A stretch of 64,000 nt of DNA from Acetoanaerobium noterae (GCF_900168025.1 NZ_FUYN01000001.1:1-64000), one strand, 5' to 3'. Shown: positions 16,713-26,904, counted from the stretch's first letter. Translations and numbers: made by a program. Notes: a model not told the origin generated them from the sequence alone.

Positions 16713-17774
16713 TTAGTTTGCTTTTTTAACTGAAGCTTCAGCTAGTTTAATGAAATCAGTAACATGTACAGTTACAGATGACTTAAGTTCTTCTTCTTCA
16801 GTTACCCCATCAGCAGAAACTTTCATACCTTTTACTTCATCGGCTGTTTTACCTTTTATAAATTCTGCAAAAGCATCAGCTTGCTCATTCCACTCTTTGC
16901 CAATTGCTGAAGCTTTTTTCATTCCGTAGCCTTCTCCAAGCTCTTGCTTAGTTTTTAGCTCAGCTGTTAAATCAGAAGTGATTTTGCCTGTAGCATCAAA
17001 ATTAATATTAGCTTGAGAACCATCTATCATAGCACTAGTGATTTTTCCGTCAGCATCTGTAGTTGTAACAACATAAGTAGAGTATGCTTGAGCAAGTCCT
17101 GCCTCATCTCCTGCATCTTTAGATTTTGCAATATTAGTTTCAATCGCAAGACCTAATTTGTCAGTAGAAGATGCACCGATTTCTTTAGCATTAGCTGCAG
17201 CTTTTTCAATACCAGCTATAAAATCTTTAACTTTAACAGTAACAGATCCTTTAATGTCGTCACCAGTTGGCACGCCTTCTTCTGTAACTGCAATACCTTT
17301 TATTTCTTCAACTGTCTTACCTTTTACGTAATCAGCAAACGCAGCAGCTTGCTCATTCCACTCTTTGCCAATTGATGATGCTTTTTTCATTCCATACTCT
17401 TCGCCCATATCAACCTTTGATTTAAATATTGTAGCTAAATCAGTAGTAATTTTTCCTTCTTTAGAAAAATTGATTTTAGTTTGAGCACTATCAATTACTG
17501 CGTTTACAATTTTACCGTCTTTATCAACGATAACTGCAACCGCTAAAGAATCTGTCTGAGCTAGGCCATCTTCTTCTGCTGCATCCTTAGATTTAGCAAC
17601 ACTTGAAATAACAGCAAAACCAGTTTTTGCGTCTCCAGCTGCTGGCTCAGCAGTTTCCTCAACTGCAGGCTCTTCAGTTGGTGCTGGCTCCTCAGTAGTT
17701 GTTGATCCTCCACAAGCTGTTAGTGAAAAGATCATTGCAAATGACAATAAACCTGCTAACATTTTTTTCTTCAT
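16713..17774 (-). CDS. tandem-repeat lipoprotein, probable ApbE substrate (PplA-like role)
   Basis: About 353 residues. A lipobox (SLTACGG) is followed by a Glu/Pro/Thr-rich linker and two homologous domains, roughly residues 50-200 and 205-350. Each repeats SKDA..GLAQ, EYGMKKAS or GYGMKKAS, IGKEWNEQA, and ends with GSVTVKVKDFI or SSVTVHVTDFI. That end aligns in position with the SGAT flavinylation motif of FMN-binding domains, but the residues are SVT. I infer the Thr there as the FMN site. Gene order with apbE, ubiA, polyprenyl synthase and ndh2 mirrors the Listeria EET locus, where the lipoprotein is PplA. ATG 17774 has AGGAGG ten bases upstream. Confidence 0.72.
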   Translation of the reverse strand: MKKKMLAGLLSFAMIFSLTACGGSTTTEEPAPTEEPAVEETAEPAAGDAKTGFAVISSVAKSKDAAEEDGLAQTDSLAVAVIVDKDGKIVNAVIDSAQTKINFSKEGKITTDLATIFKSKVDMGEEYGMKKASSIGKEWNEQAAAFADYVKGKTVEEIKGIAVTEEGVPTGDDIKGSVTVKVKDFIAGIEKAAANAKEIGASSTDKLGLAIETNIAKSKDAGDEAGLAQAYSTYVVTTTDADGKITSAMIDGSQANINFDATGKITSDLTAELKTKQELGEGYGMKKASAIGKEWNEQADAFAEFIKGKTADEVKGMKVSADGVTEEEELKSSVTVHVTDFIKLAEASVKKAN

Positions 17775-17921
17775 AAACAAAACTCCTCCTATTTGTAAAA
17801 TAAATTTTTTATTTAAAGGATAGGTATGAACTACCTTCCATTAAACCAAGTTCATAAATCAAAAATAAAAACAAATAATTAAAGTATATTCTTTAGCTTA
17901 AGATATTTAGTCCTATACTTT

Positions 17922-18842
17922 TTAAAGTAAATTATCTATCATCATGGTTATCACTAATCCTAAATTTAAGATTACATAATTTTTTATAGAAACTATAAAT
18001 GTTTCTGATTTAACCTGTTGGTTCTCAAATTCTTTTAAATTTTTTGCCACAGGAATTATTCCGACTAGTGCTACTAGTGAAATTAGTCCTAATTCTCCTA
18101 TAAATACAAGAATAGGAATCATTAAATATGATGTTATATATATCCATTTAAAGAGACTGACTGAAGCTTTTTTCCCTATATAGTAAGGTAAAGTATGCCT
18201 TTTTTGCAAAATGTCCTTTTCTAAATCACAAGTATTGTTTGCAAGCATTATCCCTGCAGTTGTAAGTGTTGGTATAGCAAACAATAATACTAAATGAATT
18301 AAATTAATATAGTTTGCCTCTAATAAAACGTGTGTATCAGTAAACAAGACTTTTAAATAATATCCCTCAGGAAAATTAATATACAGTAAAATCAGAGGAA
18401 TAAAGAATCCATAGAATATCCCAGAAATTATTTCTCCAAAGGGAGTTCTTGAAATAGGAAGTGGTCCAAAGGTATAAAAAATACCAAATGCAAAGCATAA
18501 ACTTCCTAAAATCAAGACTATCCAATCTGTATAGTAAACCAACACTAATCCTAAAGCTATACTGATTGCTAACATGATATATATTAATATCCTGCCCTTT
18601 TTCCTACTATATGGAATACTATCACCATTAGTTTTAGTATCAATATAGTTGTTAATTGCAGTTGTTTCTAAATCAAACAAAAACATAGCACTAAAAAATA
18701 GGATAGTTTCAAATATTTTTACTTGTTGGTTTTTAGACATAAGATACAGTATTGATATTAAAAAAGGAAATAAGCTAGTTATCTTAGTTCTAATTTCAGT
18801 AAACTGAAAGTATCTGGATATAGTAGTGTTGCTTTTTTCCAT
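17922..18842 (-). CDS. UbiA-family prenyltransferase (DmkA/MenA-like)
   Basis: 306 residues with eight or nine membrane segments. The two Asp-rich motifs of UbiA enzymes are present: NNYIDTKTNGDS near residue 63 and NNTCDLEKD near 200. These enzymes transfer a polyprenyl chain to an aromatic acceptor, here probably the naphthoate precursor of (demethyl)menaquinone. The gene begins two bases after the polyprenyl synthase stop, with AAGGAGA upstream, so the two act together. The position within an ndh2-apbE cassette matches DmkA of the Listeria extracellular electron transfer locus, which makes a dedicated quinone. No men genes are in the window. Confidence 0.85.
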   Translation of the reverse strand: MEKSNTTISRYFQFTEIRTKITSLFPFLISILYLMSKNQQVKIFETILFFSAMFLFDLETTAINNYIDTKTNGDSIPYSRKKGRILIYIMLAISIALGLVLVYYTDWIVLILGSLCFAFGIFYTFGPLPISRTPFGEIISGIFYGFFIPLILLYINFPEGYYLKVLFTDTHVLLEANYINLIHLVLLFAIPTLTTAGIMLANNTCDLEKDILQKRHTLPYYIGKKASVSLFKWIYITSYLMIPILVFIGELGLISLVALVGIIPVAKNLKEFENQQVKSETFIVSIKNYVILNLGLVITMMIDNLL

Positions 18843-18844
18843 AT

Positions 18845-19780
18845 TTATCTCCTTGCTGCTACATCTAAAACATTTTTTATCATAGTATATTTTTCAGAAG
18901 ATATTTCTAGCTTGTCTAAGCAAACTATACTTTTGTCATAATATCTGTCACTAAAAGCCTTTGTAAATTCCACTCCACCAAAATTTATTATTTCTCTAGC
19001 TAGAATATTTTTATCATATCCTTGCTCTAGCTTCTCACGAATAGTTTCATTTTTTTTCATTGCATATATTAACGGAAGAGTAATGACTCCTTTTGCAATA
19101 TCAGATAAAACTGGTTTATTTGATTCAGCTTGAGTAAGCTCATAATCCATACAATCATCAGACATTTGGAAAATCATTCCTATATATCTTCCTATTTTCT
19201 TATATAAATCCACATTGGACTTTGGCTCTCCCAAAACAATAGCTCCACTGACAAATGCGGCTTCAAATAGAGCTGCTGTCTTACCTCTAATTATTGTTAG
19301 ATATCTTTTTAAGCTCAAATTATAATTGAATAGATTTGTATCCTGCATAAGCTCGCCAAGACATACAGATTTCGCATAATTTGCAAGTGAATACTTTTTG
19401 TACTCATCTTTTATATCCACTTTTAGAGCTAATTCAATAGCCATAGCTAGGATATAGTCTCCACAGATAACTGCAGTTTTTTTATCGAATCTACTTTGTA
19501 AGCTATCCATCCCTCTTCTTTTAGGGGAATCATCTATGATATCATCGTGTACCAGTGTAGCTAAATGAAAAAGCTCGATTGCAACTGCTAAATTAATTGC
19601 ATCCTCGTGAACCAATTGATTTTCATCCGATGCTACGATAAGAATACAATTCCCTCTAAGATTTTTCCCTAGTGATTTCGATAAATATGAAGTGCACTCT
19701 CTAATAGAAGGTGGCGTTTTTCTTAAAACCTCTACTAGCTTATTATTAAATTCATTTTTTGCTGATTCTAAACTAATCAT
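18845..19780 (-). CDS. trans-polyprenyl diphosphate synthase (DmkB/IspB-like)
   Basis: About 311 residues from ATG 19780, chosen because it gives the normal N-terminus (MISLESAKNEF) and overlaps the ndh2 stop by a few bases. The first Asp-rich motif is LVHDDIIDDSPKRRG, and the second is DDCMD. Both bind Mg-diphosphate. The enzyme extends allylic diphosphates with isopentenyl diphosphate to make the quinone side chain. It supplies the UbiA enzyme encoded next. As DmkB in the Listeria EET locus, it is a second polyprenyl synthase distinct from the housekeeping one; whether the genome has another cannot be seen. Confidence 0.88.
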   Translation of the reverse strand: MISLESAKNEFNNKLVEVLRKTPPSIRECTSYLSKSLGKNLRGNCILIVASDENQLVHEDAINLAVAIELFHLATLVHDDIIDDSPKRRGMDSLQSRFDKKTAVICGDYILAMAIELALKVDIKDEYKKYSLANYAKSVCLGELMQDTNLFNYNLSLKRYLTIIRGKTAALFEAAFVSGAIVLGEPKSNVDLYKKIGRYIGMIFQMSDDCMDYELTQAESNKPVLSDIAKGVITLPLIYAMKKNETIREKLEQGYDKNILAREIINFGGVEFTKAFSDRYYDKSIVCLDKLEISSEKYTMIKNVLDVAARR

Positions 19781-21758
19781 GATATAGATACCACTTCCTA
19801 GCAAAACCATTATTTCTCCATGCTTTCTTTAGCCATGGCATTACATAGTAATCAAGTCCTAAGGTTCTACCAGCACCAATAAGCACAGCAATTCCAGCAA
19901 ATATCATCCATACAGTATCTAAGTGAAGTCCGGTTGTGGTTAAAAACATAATTTGAAGTACAACAGATACTCCAGCGGATAGAAATGTAAATAATCCCGC
20001 TATAAGAGCTAGTCCAATCGCAATTTCTAATATAACAATAGTTGTTTGCATAAATATTTGTATTCCATCACTTGAAGTAATAAATTTGTCAAGGAATAAG
20101 TTCAAAATTGGTACATCTAATTTAATCGTCAAATCATGTAAGGTAGATTCTGCAAATGTAAGTCCACTTACAAAATAAATTTTCAATAATCCAAAAATAT
20201 CTAGATTTAAAAATGCATGTCCTGCAGACTGTACTGCATCCGCCGCTACTGTCGCTCCTGTAACTGAGTGAGCCTCGGCAGTTCCTGTTGCAGCACCCAC
20301 CGCATCAACCACAGCTCCAGGATTAAGAATATTTTGATACCAAGCATTTGCTCCACCAAAAAAACCAGTTAATTTTGGTGCCTCAAACCACCCTTCATTT
20401 ACTTTCTTTACCCCTTCAAAAAACCATACTCCGCCAAGCCATACTCTAAGTGGTACCATCAAAAAACTTGGAGTAACATTAGAGAAATGTCCTCCGACTA
20501 TACTTCTATTATTCCTAATTGTAAAAAATTCATGTTTTAAATAGCTGAATATTTTAGTCCAACCCATTACTTGAATGAAATAAACCATATTGATAAGATG
20601 TTTTACCATCATTGCAAAGAAAGATGGAAGATTCATCATCATTTTAGGAGTACCAACTCTTGCTACTGCATATCTTCCTCCAACGGAAACCATAACTCCA
20701 TGAAACTCAGGCTTATATTTTTTTAGCTGACCACTCTTTGTAATTGAAGTAAAAATATTATGTGCAGCTGTAGAAGCGGAATGTTCACAGTTTTCAACCA
20801 TCTGTGGAACCGGAGCTGCTTCTCCCTCTGGTATATAAAACATGTTATCTCCAATAACATATACTTTTTCATCGTCGATTGATCTTAAATAAGGGTCAAC
20901 TTTAATTCTGCCTCTTCTTTCAGAGCTTATTTTTGAAGCAGCATCATTTGTAATATCTGACCCTTCAATTCCAGCAGCCCATATTACTGTTCCAGCTGGA
21001 AAAACATTTTCCTCACCATTAATTTTAACTTTAATAAAGTCCTTGCCTATTCCAACTACCCCAGCACCAAGAATCATATTTACATTCATTTTTTTAAGTC
21101 TATTTTCAACTTTATCTGATAATTTTTCTGGAAGAATTGGTACTGTTCTTGGTAATATATCTACATTGTTTAGCGAAACATCTGCTTTATTAATTTCGTA
21201 CTTATGACATAAAAATGGAACATATTCTGCAAGCTCTCCTATCATTTCTACGCCTGTAAATCCAGCTCCAACTACATAAAAGCTAAGCAGTAACTTTCTT
21301 TTCTGTGCATCAGTTTCAAGTGCAGCTTTTCTAAATGATTCATGTATATGCTCTCTTAATTTAACTGCATCATCATAAGACCATAGTTTGTGACTGAATT
21401 CTTCAGCGCCCTCTACACCAAAATATGTAGGCTTTGAACCAGCTGCAATAACCAAGTAATCATAAGGATAATCAGTAGTTTTTCCTACCAGTTTTTTGTT
21501 TTCAAAATCAACATTATCTATATCATCCATTACTACATTTACTTTTCTGCCAGCAAATATTTTCTTTAGACTCATTTTTATACTGTCTTCATCAACTCTA
21601 TTTGCAGCTACTTCATGTAGCTCAGTAAGCATAGTGTGAAATGGATTTTTGTCGATTATTGTTATAGATATATCGGTATTCTTTTTAAATTTTTTCTCAA
21701 GCTTTTTAGCAGTTAAAACCCCTGCGTATCCTGCTCCTAAGACAACAATTCTCTCCAT
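19773..21758 (-). CDS. ndh2: type II NADH dehydrogenase with C-terminal membrane domain (Ndh2-like)
   Basis: 661 residues. The N-terminal 400 are a two-dinucleotide-binding flavoprotein: FAD motif VVLGAGYAGVLTAKKL, second Rossmann motif FYVVGAGFTGVEMIGEL, and the C-terminal FAD motif VYVIGDN. The last ~200 residues add about four membrane helices resembling DoxX (WLGGVWFFEG; IAIGLALIAGLF). Ordinary Ndh-2 is about 400 aa, and such an added membrane part is what distinguishes the Listeria EET Ndh2. It oxidises NADH at the membrane and reduces a quinone. It is the first gene of the cassette and has AGGAGG before its ATG. Confidence 0.9.
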   Translation of the reverse strand: MERIVVLGAGYAGVLTAKKLEKKFKKNTDISITIIDKNPFHTMLTELHEVAANRVDEDSIKMSLKKIFAGRKVNVVMDDIDNVDFENKKLVGKTTDYPYDYLVIAAGSKPTYFGVEGAEEFSHKLWSYDDAVKLREHIHESFRKAALETDAQKRKLLLSFYVVGAGFTGVEMIGELAEYVPFLCHKYEINKADVSLNNVDILPRTVPILPEKLSDKVENRLKKMNVNMILGAGVVGIGKDFIKVKINGEENVFPAGTVIWAAGIEGSDITNDAASKISSERRGRIKVDPYLRSIDDEKVYVIGDNMFYIPEGEAAPVPQMVENCEHSASTAAHNIFTSITKSGQLKKYKPEFHGVMVSVGGRYAVARVGTPKMMMNLPSFFAMMVKHLINMVYFIQVMGWTKIFSYLKHEFFTIRNNRSIVGGHFSNVTPSFLMVPLRVWLGGVWFFEGVKKVNEGWFEAPKLTGFFGGANAWYQNILNPGAVVDAVGAATGTAEAHSVTGATVAADAVQSAGHAFLNLDIFGLLKIYFVSGLTFAESTLHDLTIKLDVPILNLFLDKFITSSDGIQIFMQTTIVILEIAIGLALIAGLFTFLSAGVSVVLQIMFLTTTGLHLDTVWMIFAGIAVLIGAGRTLGLDYYVMPWLKKAWRNNGFARKWYLYHD

Positions 21759-21995
21759 TAATACATCCTCCTGTTCTATAATATACTAATAAAGTATATC
21801 ATCAGTTAGTTGCTCTTACAACTATTATTGATAAAAAAATAATTAAATTTGATAGTTTTTTTTATATGATAATTGTAATCATAGTAAAATTTATTTATAT
21901 TTCAATCATTTTACAATTTATACCCAGGAAATCTTTTTCCTACTAAAAAATAAAAAAAATATTTGCAAAATTTGCAAAATTTATTGAATTTGGTG

Positions 21996-22024
21996 TTGAC
22001 AAGTTGAATTTCTTATACTAGAAT
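21996..22024 (+). promoter_or_regulatory. promoter of the branched-chain amino acid operon
   Basis: TTGACA at 21996-22001 and TAGAAT at 22019-22024 are separated by 17 bases, an almost consensus sigma-A promoter placed just before the T-box leader. Confidence 0.8.
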
Positions 22025-22044
22025 AACTAAAACAATCATTTAAA

Positions 22045-22312
22045 TGCTTTGAAAGAGACAAAACTATTCACTTAGCTATTTACAGAGAGTCGGAAGTGCT
22101 GAGAACCGACAATAGCAGAATACAATGATCACTCTTGAGCAGTTTCTTCGAAAGATTAAACAAGTAGAAGAAAACGGATGCCACCGTTAACAAGGCTAAG
22201 GTTGATAGACCTGAATAAAGTGATGGCATGAACGCCATAAATAGGGTGGTACCGCGAATCCTTCGTCCCTATAAGTCTATTAATTAGATTTATAGATACG
22301 GAGGTTTTTTTA
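22045..22312 (+). promoter_or_regulatory. T-box leader, probably isoleucine-specific
   Basis: The leader has a Stem I region, the conserved T-box AGGGTGGTACCGCG at 22242-22256, and a terminator (22257-22312). The terminator arms CCTTCGTCCCTATAAGTCTA and TAGATTTATAGATACGGAGG pair, and a T-run follows. Uncharged tRNA would bind the specifier and the T-box, favouring the antiterminator. The likely specifier triplet is ATC (Ile) at 22128-22130, directly followed by A and by CTCT, which can pair with AGAG near 22084. The specifier call is by eye; the T-box identity is firm. Confidence 0.9.
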
Positions 22313-22340
22313 TTTTATATTTTAAATAGGAGGTAACAAA

Positions 22341-22544
22341 ATGCAGACGAATGTACAAGTTAATTTAATTTCTGGAATTGATTCTGCTCTTAGAGCTGTA
22401 ACTATGCTAAGACGAAAGGGTATCAAATTTTATGAGATATCTATTTATAGCAATTCGTTAAGCCTCATCATTCCTATTGAAACTGAATCTATAGTAAGAG
22501 CACAGCTCTCCAAGCTATCAGATATAGAAGTATTAGTTAATTAA
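22341..22544 (+). CDS. ilvN: ACT-domain small regulatory subunit of acetolactate synthase
   Basis: 67 residues with a single ACT fold: VQVNLISGIDSALRAVTMLRRKGI, then EISIYSNSLSLIIPIET. The size resembles the short IlvM/IlvN-type subunits instead of the 160-aa IlvH. It binds the large catalytic subunit, encoded three genes downstream, and probably confers valine-type feedback. AGGAGG lies seven bases before the ATG. It is the first gene after the T-box. Confidence 0.8.
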   Translation: MQTNVQVNLISGIDSALRAVTMLRRKGIKFYEISIYSNSLSLIIPIETESIVRAQLSKLSDIEVLVN

Positions 22545-22609
22545 TTTTTATTGTATTCAAAATACAATATTCACAAAATAATTTAAACATTACTTAGGAG
22601 GAATTTAAA

Positions 22610-23596
22610 ATGTATTACGAAAATGATGTTCAAGCAGATGTACTTAAAGGTAAAAAAATAGCTATTCTTGGTTACGGTAGCCAGGGTCACGCTCATGCAC
22701 TTAACTTAAAAGAATCAGGTCTTGATGTATTAGTTGGTCTTAGAGAAGATAGTAATAGCAGGTCAAAGGCTCTGGAAAGCGGGCTTACTGTTAAGTCTGT
22801 TGATGATTGCGTTAAAGAAGCTGATGTTGTTATGGTTCTATTACCTGATGAAAAGCAGAAGGAAGTATATGACAGCCAGATTGAAAAAAATTTAAAACCT
22901 GGTCAATCACTTGTGTTTGCTCATGGATTTAATATTCACTATAAACAAATCGTTCCACCAGAGTTTGTAGATGTTTTTATGGTTGCTCCTAAGGGACCAG
23001 GGCATCTTGTAAGAAGAACCTATGAAAAAGGAAGCGGAGTACCTGCCCTCATTGCTGTACACCAAGACTACAGCAGTAATGCTAAAGATAAAGCACTTGC
23101 ATATGCAAAAGCCCTAGGTTCATTAAGAGTAGGAGCTATTGAAACAAGCTTTAAAGAGGAAACAGAAACTGATTTATTCGGTGAACAAGCTGTACTTTGT
23201 GGTGGGGTTACAGAATTAATTAAAGCAGGATTCGATACCTTAGTAGAAGCTGGCTATCAAAGTGAAATAGCATATTTTGAATGTCTTCATGAAATGAAAC
23301 TAATTGTGGACTTACTTTATGAAGGTGGATTTGAGAAAATGCGTTATAGCATTAGTGATACTGCTGAATATGGAGATTATAGGGTAGGACGTAGGATAGT
23401 AAATCAGGAAGTGAGAAATGAAATGAAAAAAGTACTTTCAGAGATACAAGATGCTACATTTGCAAATCAGTGGATTGAAGAAAATAGAACAGGTAGACCT
23501 TTTTATAACCAGGTTAAAGCCGATGAGCTTAAACACCCTATTGTCAATACAGGCAAAAGCTTAAGAACAATGATGAAACTTGAAGGTGATAAGTAA
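22610..23596 (+). CDS. ilvC: ketol-acid reductoisomerase
   Basis: 328 residues, class I length. The Rossmann motif is [18 protein letters not shown], and the catalytic domain has [27 protein letters not shown] and [13 protein letters not shown] with Mg-binding acidic residues. It converts acetolactate or acetohydroxybutyrate to the dihydroxy acid using NAD(P)H. The stop and the ilvD start share one base (TAATG), so the two are translationally coupled. Confidence 0.97.
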   Translation: MYYENDVQADVLKGKKIAILGYGSQGHAHALNLKESGLDVLVGLREDSNSRSKALESGLTVKSVDDCVKEADVVMVLLPDEKQKEVYDSQIEKNLKPGQSLVFAHGFNIHYKQIVPPEFVDVFMVAPKGPGHLVRRTYEKGSGVPALIAVHQDYSSNAKDKALAYAKALGSLRVGAIETSFKEETETDLFGEQAVLCGGVTELIKAGFDTLVEAGYQSEIAYFECLHEMKLIVDLLYEGGFEKMRYSISDTAEYGDYRVGRRIVNQEVRNEMKKVLSEIQDATFANQWIEENRTGRPFYNQVKADELKHPIVNTGKSLRTMMKLEGDK

Positions 23597-25254
23597 TGAA
23601 TAGTGACAACCTAAAAAAAGGCTATGCAAGAGCTCCTCATAGAGCTCTGCTTAAGTCTCTGGGACTTGATGATGAGGACTTTGAAAAACCTTTCATTGGA
23701 GTCGTAAATGCATTTAATGAAATTGTCCCTGGCCATATCCATCTACGAGAACTAGCCCAAGAAGTAAAAAATGGAATCTATGCTGCTGGAGCTATACCAT
23801 TTGAGTTTCCTGTCATAACAGTATGCGATGGTTTAGCAATGAATCATGAGGGAATGAGATATTCTTTGCCAAGTAGAGAGCTTATTGTTGACAGTATAGA
23901 AGTGATGGTAAAAGCACATGCATTTGACGGCCTAGTGATGATTCCAAACTGTGATAAATCTGTTCCAGCTATGCTTATGGCTGCAGCTAGACTTAATATT
24001 CCTTCAATAATAGTAAGTGGAGGCCCCATGCTTAAAGGAAAATCTGCTACTAAAGATTTGGATTTAGTTAGTGCCTTTGAGGCTGTTGGAAGCTTTGCTG
24101 ATAATAAAATCACATCTGAGGAACTGTTAGAAATAGAGAATATGGCTTGTCCTACCTGCGGAAGCTGTGCAGGAATGTTCACAGCGAATTCTATGAACTG
24201 TATTACAGAAGCTTTAGGTATGGCTATGAGAGGAAATGGTACTGTTCCAGCCGTACTTTCAAAACGAAAGCTATTGGCACGTAAATCTGGTAAGTTAGTC
24301 GTTGATTTAGTAAATAAAAATATTCTTCCTAGAGATATAATGACCAAGGAAGCTTTCCAAAATGCACTAGCTGTAGATATGGCACTTGGATGTTCTACAA
24401 ATACCATCCTTCATTTAACTGCTATCGCAAATGAAGCAAGGGTGGATTTTGATTTATCCTTGGTTGATGAGGTTAGCAAAAAAGTTCCCAACTTATGTAG
24501 GCTATCACCAGCTGGTGAAGCTCATATAGAGGATCTCAACGACAGTGGTGGAATATATGCTGTAATGAATGAGCTTTCTAAAGCAAATCTAATAAATCTA
24601 AATGTAAAAACTGTATACGATAAAGCTCTTGGCGAGCTTATAGCTGACATAAAAAAAGGATTAGTAATTAGAGATATAAGTAGTCCATATTCACCTACAG
24701 GAGGAATAAAAGTCTTGTATGGAAATATAGCTCCAGACGGCTGCGTTGTAAAAAAATCTGCAGTAGATGAAAAGATGTTCAATAAAACTCTTAATGCTAG
24801 AGTTTTTGATTCCGAAGAGGAAGCAGTAAATGAAATATTGTCTGGAAATATACAGCCAGATGATGCAGTATTAATAAGATATGAGGGTCCTAAAGGGGGA
24901 CCAGGAATGAGAGAAATGCTATCCCCTACTTCAGCTTTATGTGGAATGGGCTTAGATGATAAAGTTTGCCTAATCACAGATGGACGTTTTTCTGGTGGAA
25001 GCAGAGGAGCTGCAATTGGTCATGTTTCTCCAGAAGCAGCGGTTTGTGGTCCTATATCATTAGTTTTAGATGGTGATATTATAATTCTTGATATCGATAA
25101 GGGTTCTATTAATCTAGATTTATCTACAGAAGAACTAAATAGAAGAAAAGCTTCTGCAGAATTTAAATTAAAATTGCCAAAGCAAAATATTGGATACTTA
25201 AAAAGATATGCTGATTCAGTATCATCAGCTTCTAAAGGTGCAATTTATAAATAG
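23596..25254 (+). CDS. ilvD: dihydroxy-acid dehydratase
   Basis: 552 residues, the full family length. Iron-sulfur cluster Cys are visible in [12 protein letters not shown] and [18 protein letters not shown]. The C-terminal part has [12 protein letters not shown] and [13 protein letters not shown] with the catalytic Ser. It dehydrates dihydroxy acids to the 2-keto acids of valine, leucine and isoleucine. Its ATG overlaps the ilvC stop. No frameshift or missing motif. Confidence 0.97.
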   Translation: MNSDNLKKGYARAPHRALLKSLGLDDEDFEKPFIGVVNAFNEIVPGHIHLRELAQEVKNGIYAAGAIPFEFPVITVCDGLAMNHEGMRYSLPSRELIVDSIEVMVKAHAFDGLVMIPNCDKSVPAMLMAAARLNIPSIIVSGGPMLKGKSATKDLDLVSAFEAVGSFADNKITSEELLEIENMACPTCGSCAGMFTANSMNCITEALGMAMRGNGTVPAVLSKRKLLARKSGKLVVDLVNKNILPRDIMTKEAFQNALAVDMALGCSTNTILHLTAIANEARVDFDLSLVDEVSKKVPNLCRLSPAGEAHIEDLNDSGGIYAVMNELSKANLINLNVKTVYDKALGELIADIKKGLVIRDISSPYSPTGGIKVLYGNIAPDGCVVKKSAVDEKMFNKTLNARVFDSEEEAVNEILSGNIQPDDAVLIRYEGPKGGPGMREMLSPTSALCGMGLDDKVCLITDGRFSGGSRGAAIGHVSPEAAVCGPISLVLDGDIIILDIDKGSINLDLSTEELNRRKASAEFKLKLPKQNIGYLKRYADSVSSASKGAIYK

Positions 25255-25269
25255 AAAGGAATGAATACA

Positions 25270-26904
25270 TTGAACGGTGCAAAATACCTGATAGAGTGCC
25301 TTTCTAAAGAAGGCGTGGATGTTATTTTTGGTTATCCTGGTGGAGCTGTGATTCCACTTTTTGATGCCCTGTATGAGTCTGAGGGTTTTATACAAATTCG
25401 AACTTGTCATGAACAAGGAGCTTCTCACGCTGCAGATGGTTATGCCAGAACTACAGGTAAAGTTGGTGTTTGCATCGCAACCTCAGGTCCCGGCGCAACT
25501 AATATAATTACTGGGCTGGCTACTGCTTTTATGGACTCTGTTCCAGTTATAGCAATCACTGGTCAAGTAGGAAAATCACTACTTGGCAAGGACTCATTTC
25601 AAGAAATAGATATAACTGGCTTGACTATGGGAATAACAAAACATAATTTCCTAGTAACAGATGCTAATGACTTAAAAGATGTAGTCTCTAAAGCCTTTTA
25701 TATAGCTCAAAATGGCCGGCCTGGCCCTGTATTAATAGATATATCTAAGGATGCTTTTATGCAGGAAATAGAGACTAAGGAATATCATAAGATTGATAAA
25801 ACTACAGATAAAAGACATCTAAACTATCAAGCTGAAATCGACAAGGTGGTTAATCTAATTAAATCATCTAGACAGCCTGTTATTTACGCTGGTGGTGGAG
25901 TAATAAAAAGTAAATCTTGGGATAGCTTGCATGAGCTTTCTACTAAACACAATATTCCTGTAGTGAACTCAATTATGGGTCTAGGTTCTTTTGATAGAAA
26001 TTCTAACCTATCTTATGGCATTGTCGGAATGCATGGCGATAAAGACGCAAATATGCTTTGCTATGAAAGTGATTTAATTTTAGGTGTAGGGGTAAGATTC
26101 TCTGATAGAGCTATAGGTAATAGAAACGGGTTTACTAAAAATTCAACTATAGTTCACATTGATGTTGATGAGACTGAACTAGGTAAAAATATTGATGTTT
26201 CATATGAAATTCTAGGTGATTTAAACGAAATCATGAATGAAATAAGCACTAAGCTTATGGAATATAAATCCCCTCATACTAGAAGCAATGATTATTTAGC
26301 AAAAGATTATGAAGGCTTTCATCCAAAAAATATTTTAACTGTAACTCAAAAATCTGTACCAGAAAATACTGTAGTTGTAACCGATGTTGGTCAGCATCAA
26401 ATCTGGACCGCTAAATTCTGGAAGTTTTCGCTTCCTATGAAATTTGCAACATCTGGTGGACTTGGTACTATGGGTTTTGGGATGGGCGCAGCTCTTGGTG
26501 CAAAGCTTGGAAATCCAGATTCTCATGTTCTGCTTATAACCGGAGATGGCTCATTTAGAATGAACCACCCTGAACTACTTACTCTTTCAAGGCACAACAT
26601 CCCTATTACAATTTTGCTTTTTAATAACTCGTCACTAGGAATGGTAAGGCAGTGGCAGAATCTATTTTGCAATTCAAGGTATGCTCAAACAGATATAAAC
26701 GATGGCTTAAACCTAGAGTTTTTATCAAAAGCATATGGAATAAACTATTATAAAGCTTCAGATTTAGATACATTAGAATCAATCCTAAAAGTTCAGGATA
26801 AATCTCAGATTAATTTAATAGAATGCCTTTTAGATAGTGATATAGGAGCATATCCAATAGTCCCTCCTGGGAAATCTATTGATACTCTACTCACTGAGGA
26901 TTAA
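25270..26904 (+). CDS. ilvB: acetolactate synthase, large catalytic subunit
   Basis: About 544 residues. The N-terminal ThDP part has VIFGYPGGAVIPLFDAL with the catalytic Glu in TCHEQGASHAADGYAR. The C-terminal ThDP/Mg motif is GDGSFRMN ... NNSSLGMVRQW. I favour the TTG at 25270 as start because AAAGGA lies nine bases before it; the ATG at 25261 abuts that site with no spacing. It condenses pyruvate with pyruvate or 2-ketobutyrate. With the ACT subunit, ilvC and ilvD it completes the common isoleucine-valine route. It is the last gene of the operon and overlaps the convergent CDF gene by four bases. Confidence 0.95.
   Translation: MNGAKYLIECLSKEGVDVIFGYPGGAVIPLFDALYESEGFIQIRTCHEQGASHAADGYARTTGKVGVCIATSGPGATNIITGLATAFMDSVPVIAITGQVGKSLLGKDSFQEIDITGLTMGITKHNFLVTDANDLKDVVSKAFYIAQNGRPGPVLIDISKDAFMQEIETKEYHKIDKTTDKRHLNYQAEIDKVVNLIKSSRQPVIYAGGGVIKSKSWDSLHELSTKHNIPVVNSIMGLGSFDRNSNLSYGIVGMHGDKDANMLCYESDLILGVGVRFSDRAIGNRNGFTKNSTIVHIDVDETELGKNIDVSYEILGDLNEIMNEISTKLMEYKSPHTRSNDYLAKDYEGFHPKNILTVTQKSVPENTVVVTDVGQHQIWTAKFWKFSLPMKFATSGGLGTMGFGMGAALGAKLGNPDSHVLLITGDGSFRMNHPELLTLSRHNIPITILLFNNSSLGMVRQWQNLFCNSRYAQTDINDGLNLEFLSKAYGINYYKASDLDTLESILKVQDKSQINLIECLLDSDIGAYPIVPPGKSIDTLLTED

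Noticed and set aside
23844-24407. 187-codon open frame on the minus strand inside ilvD
   Set aside because: It is a shadow of the conserved ilvD coding sequence; low-complexity Ser/Ile-rich translation and no start signal.
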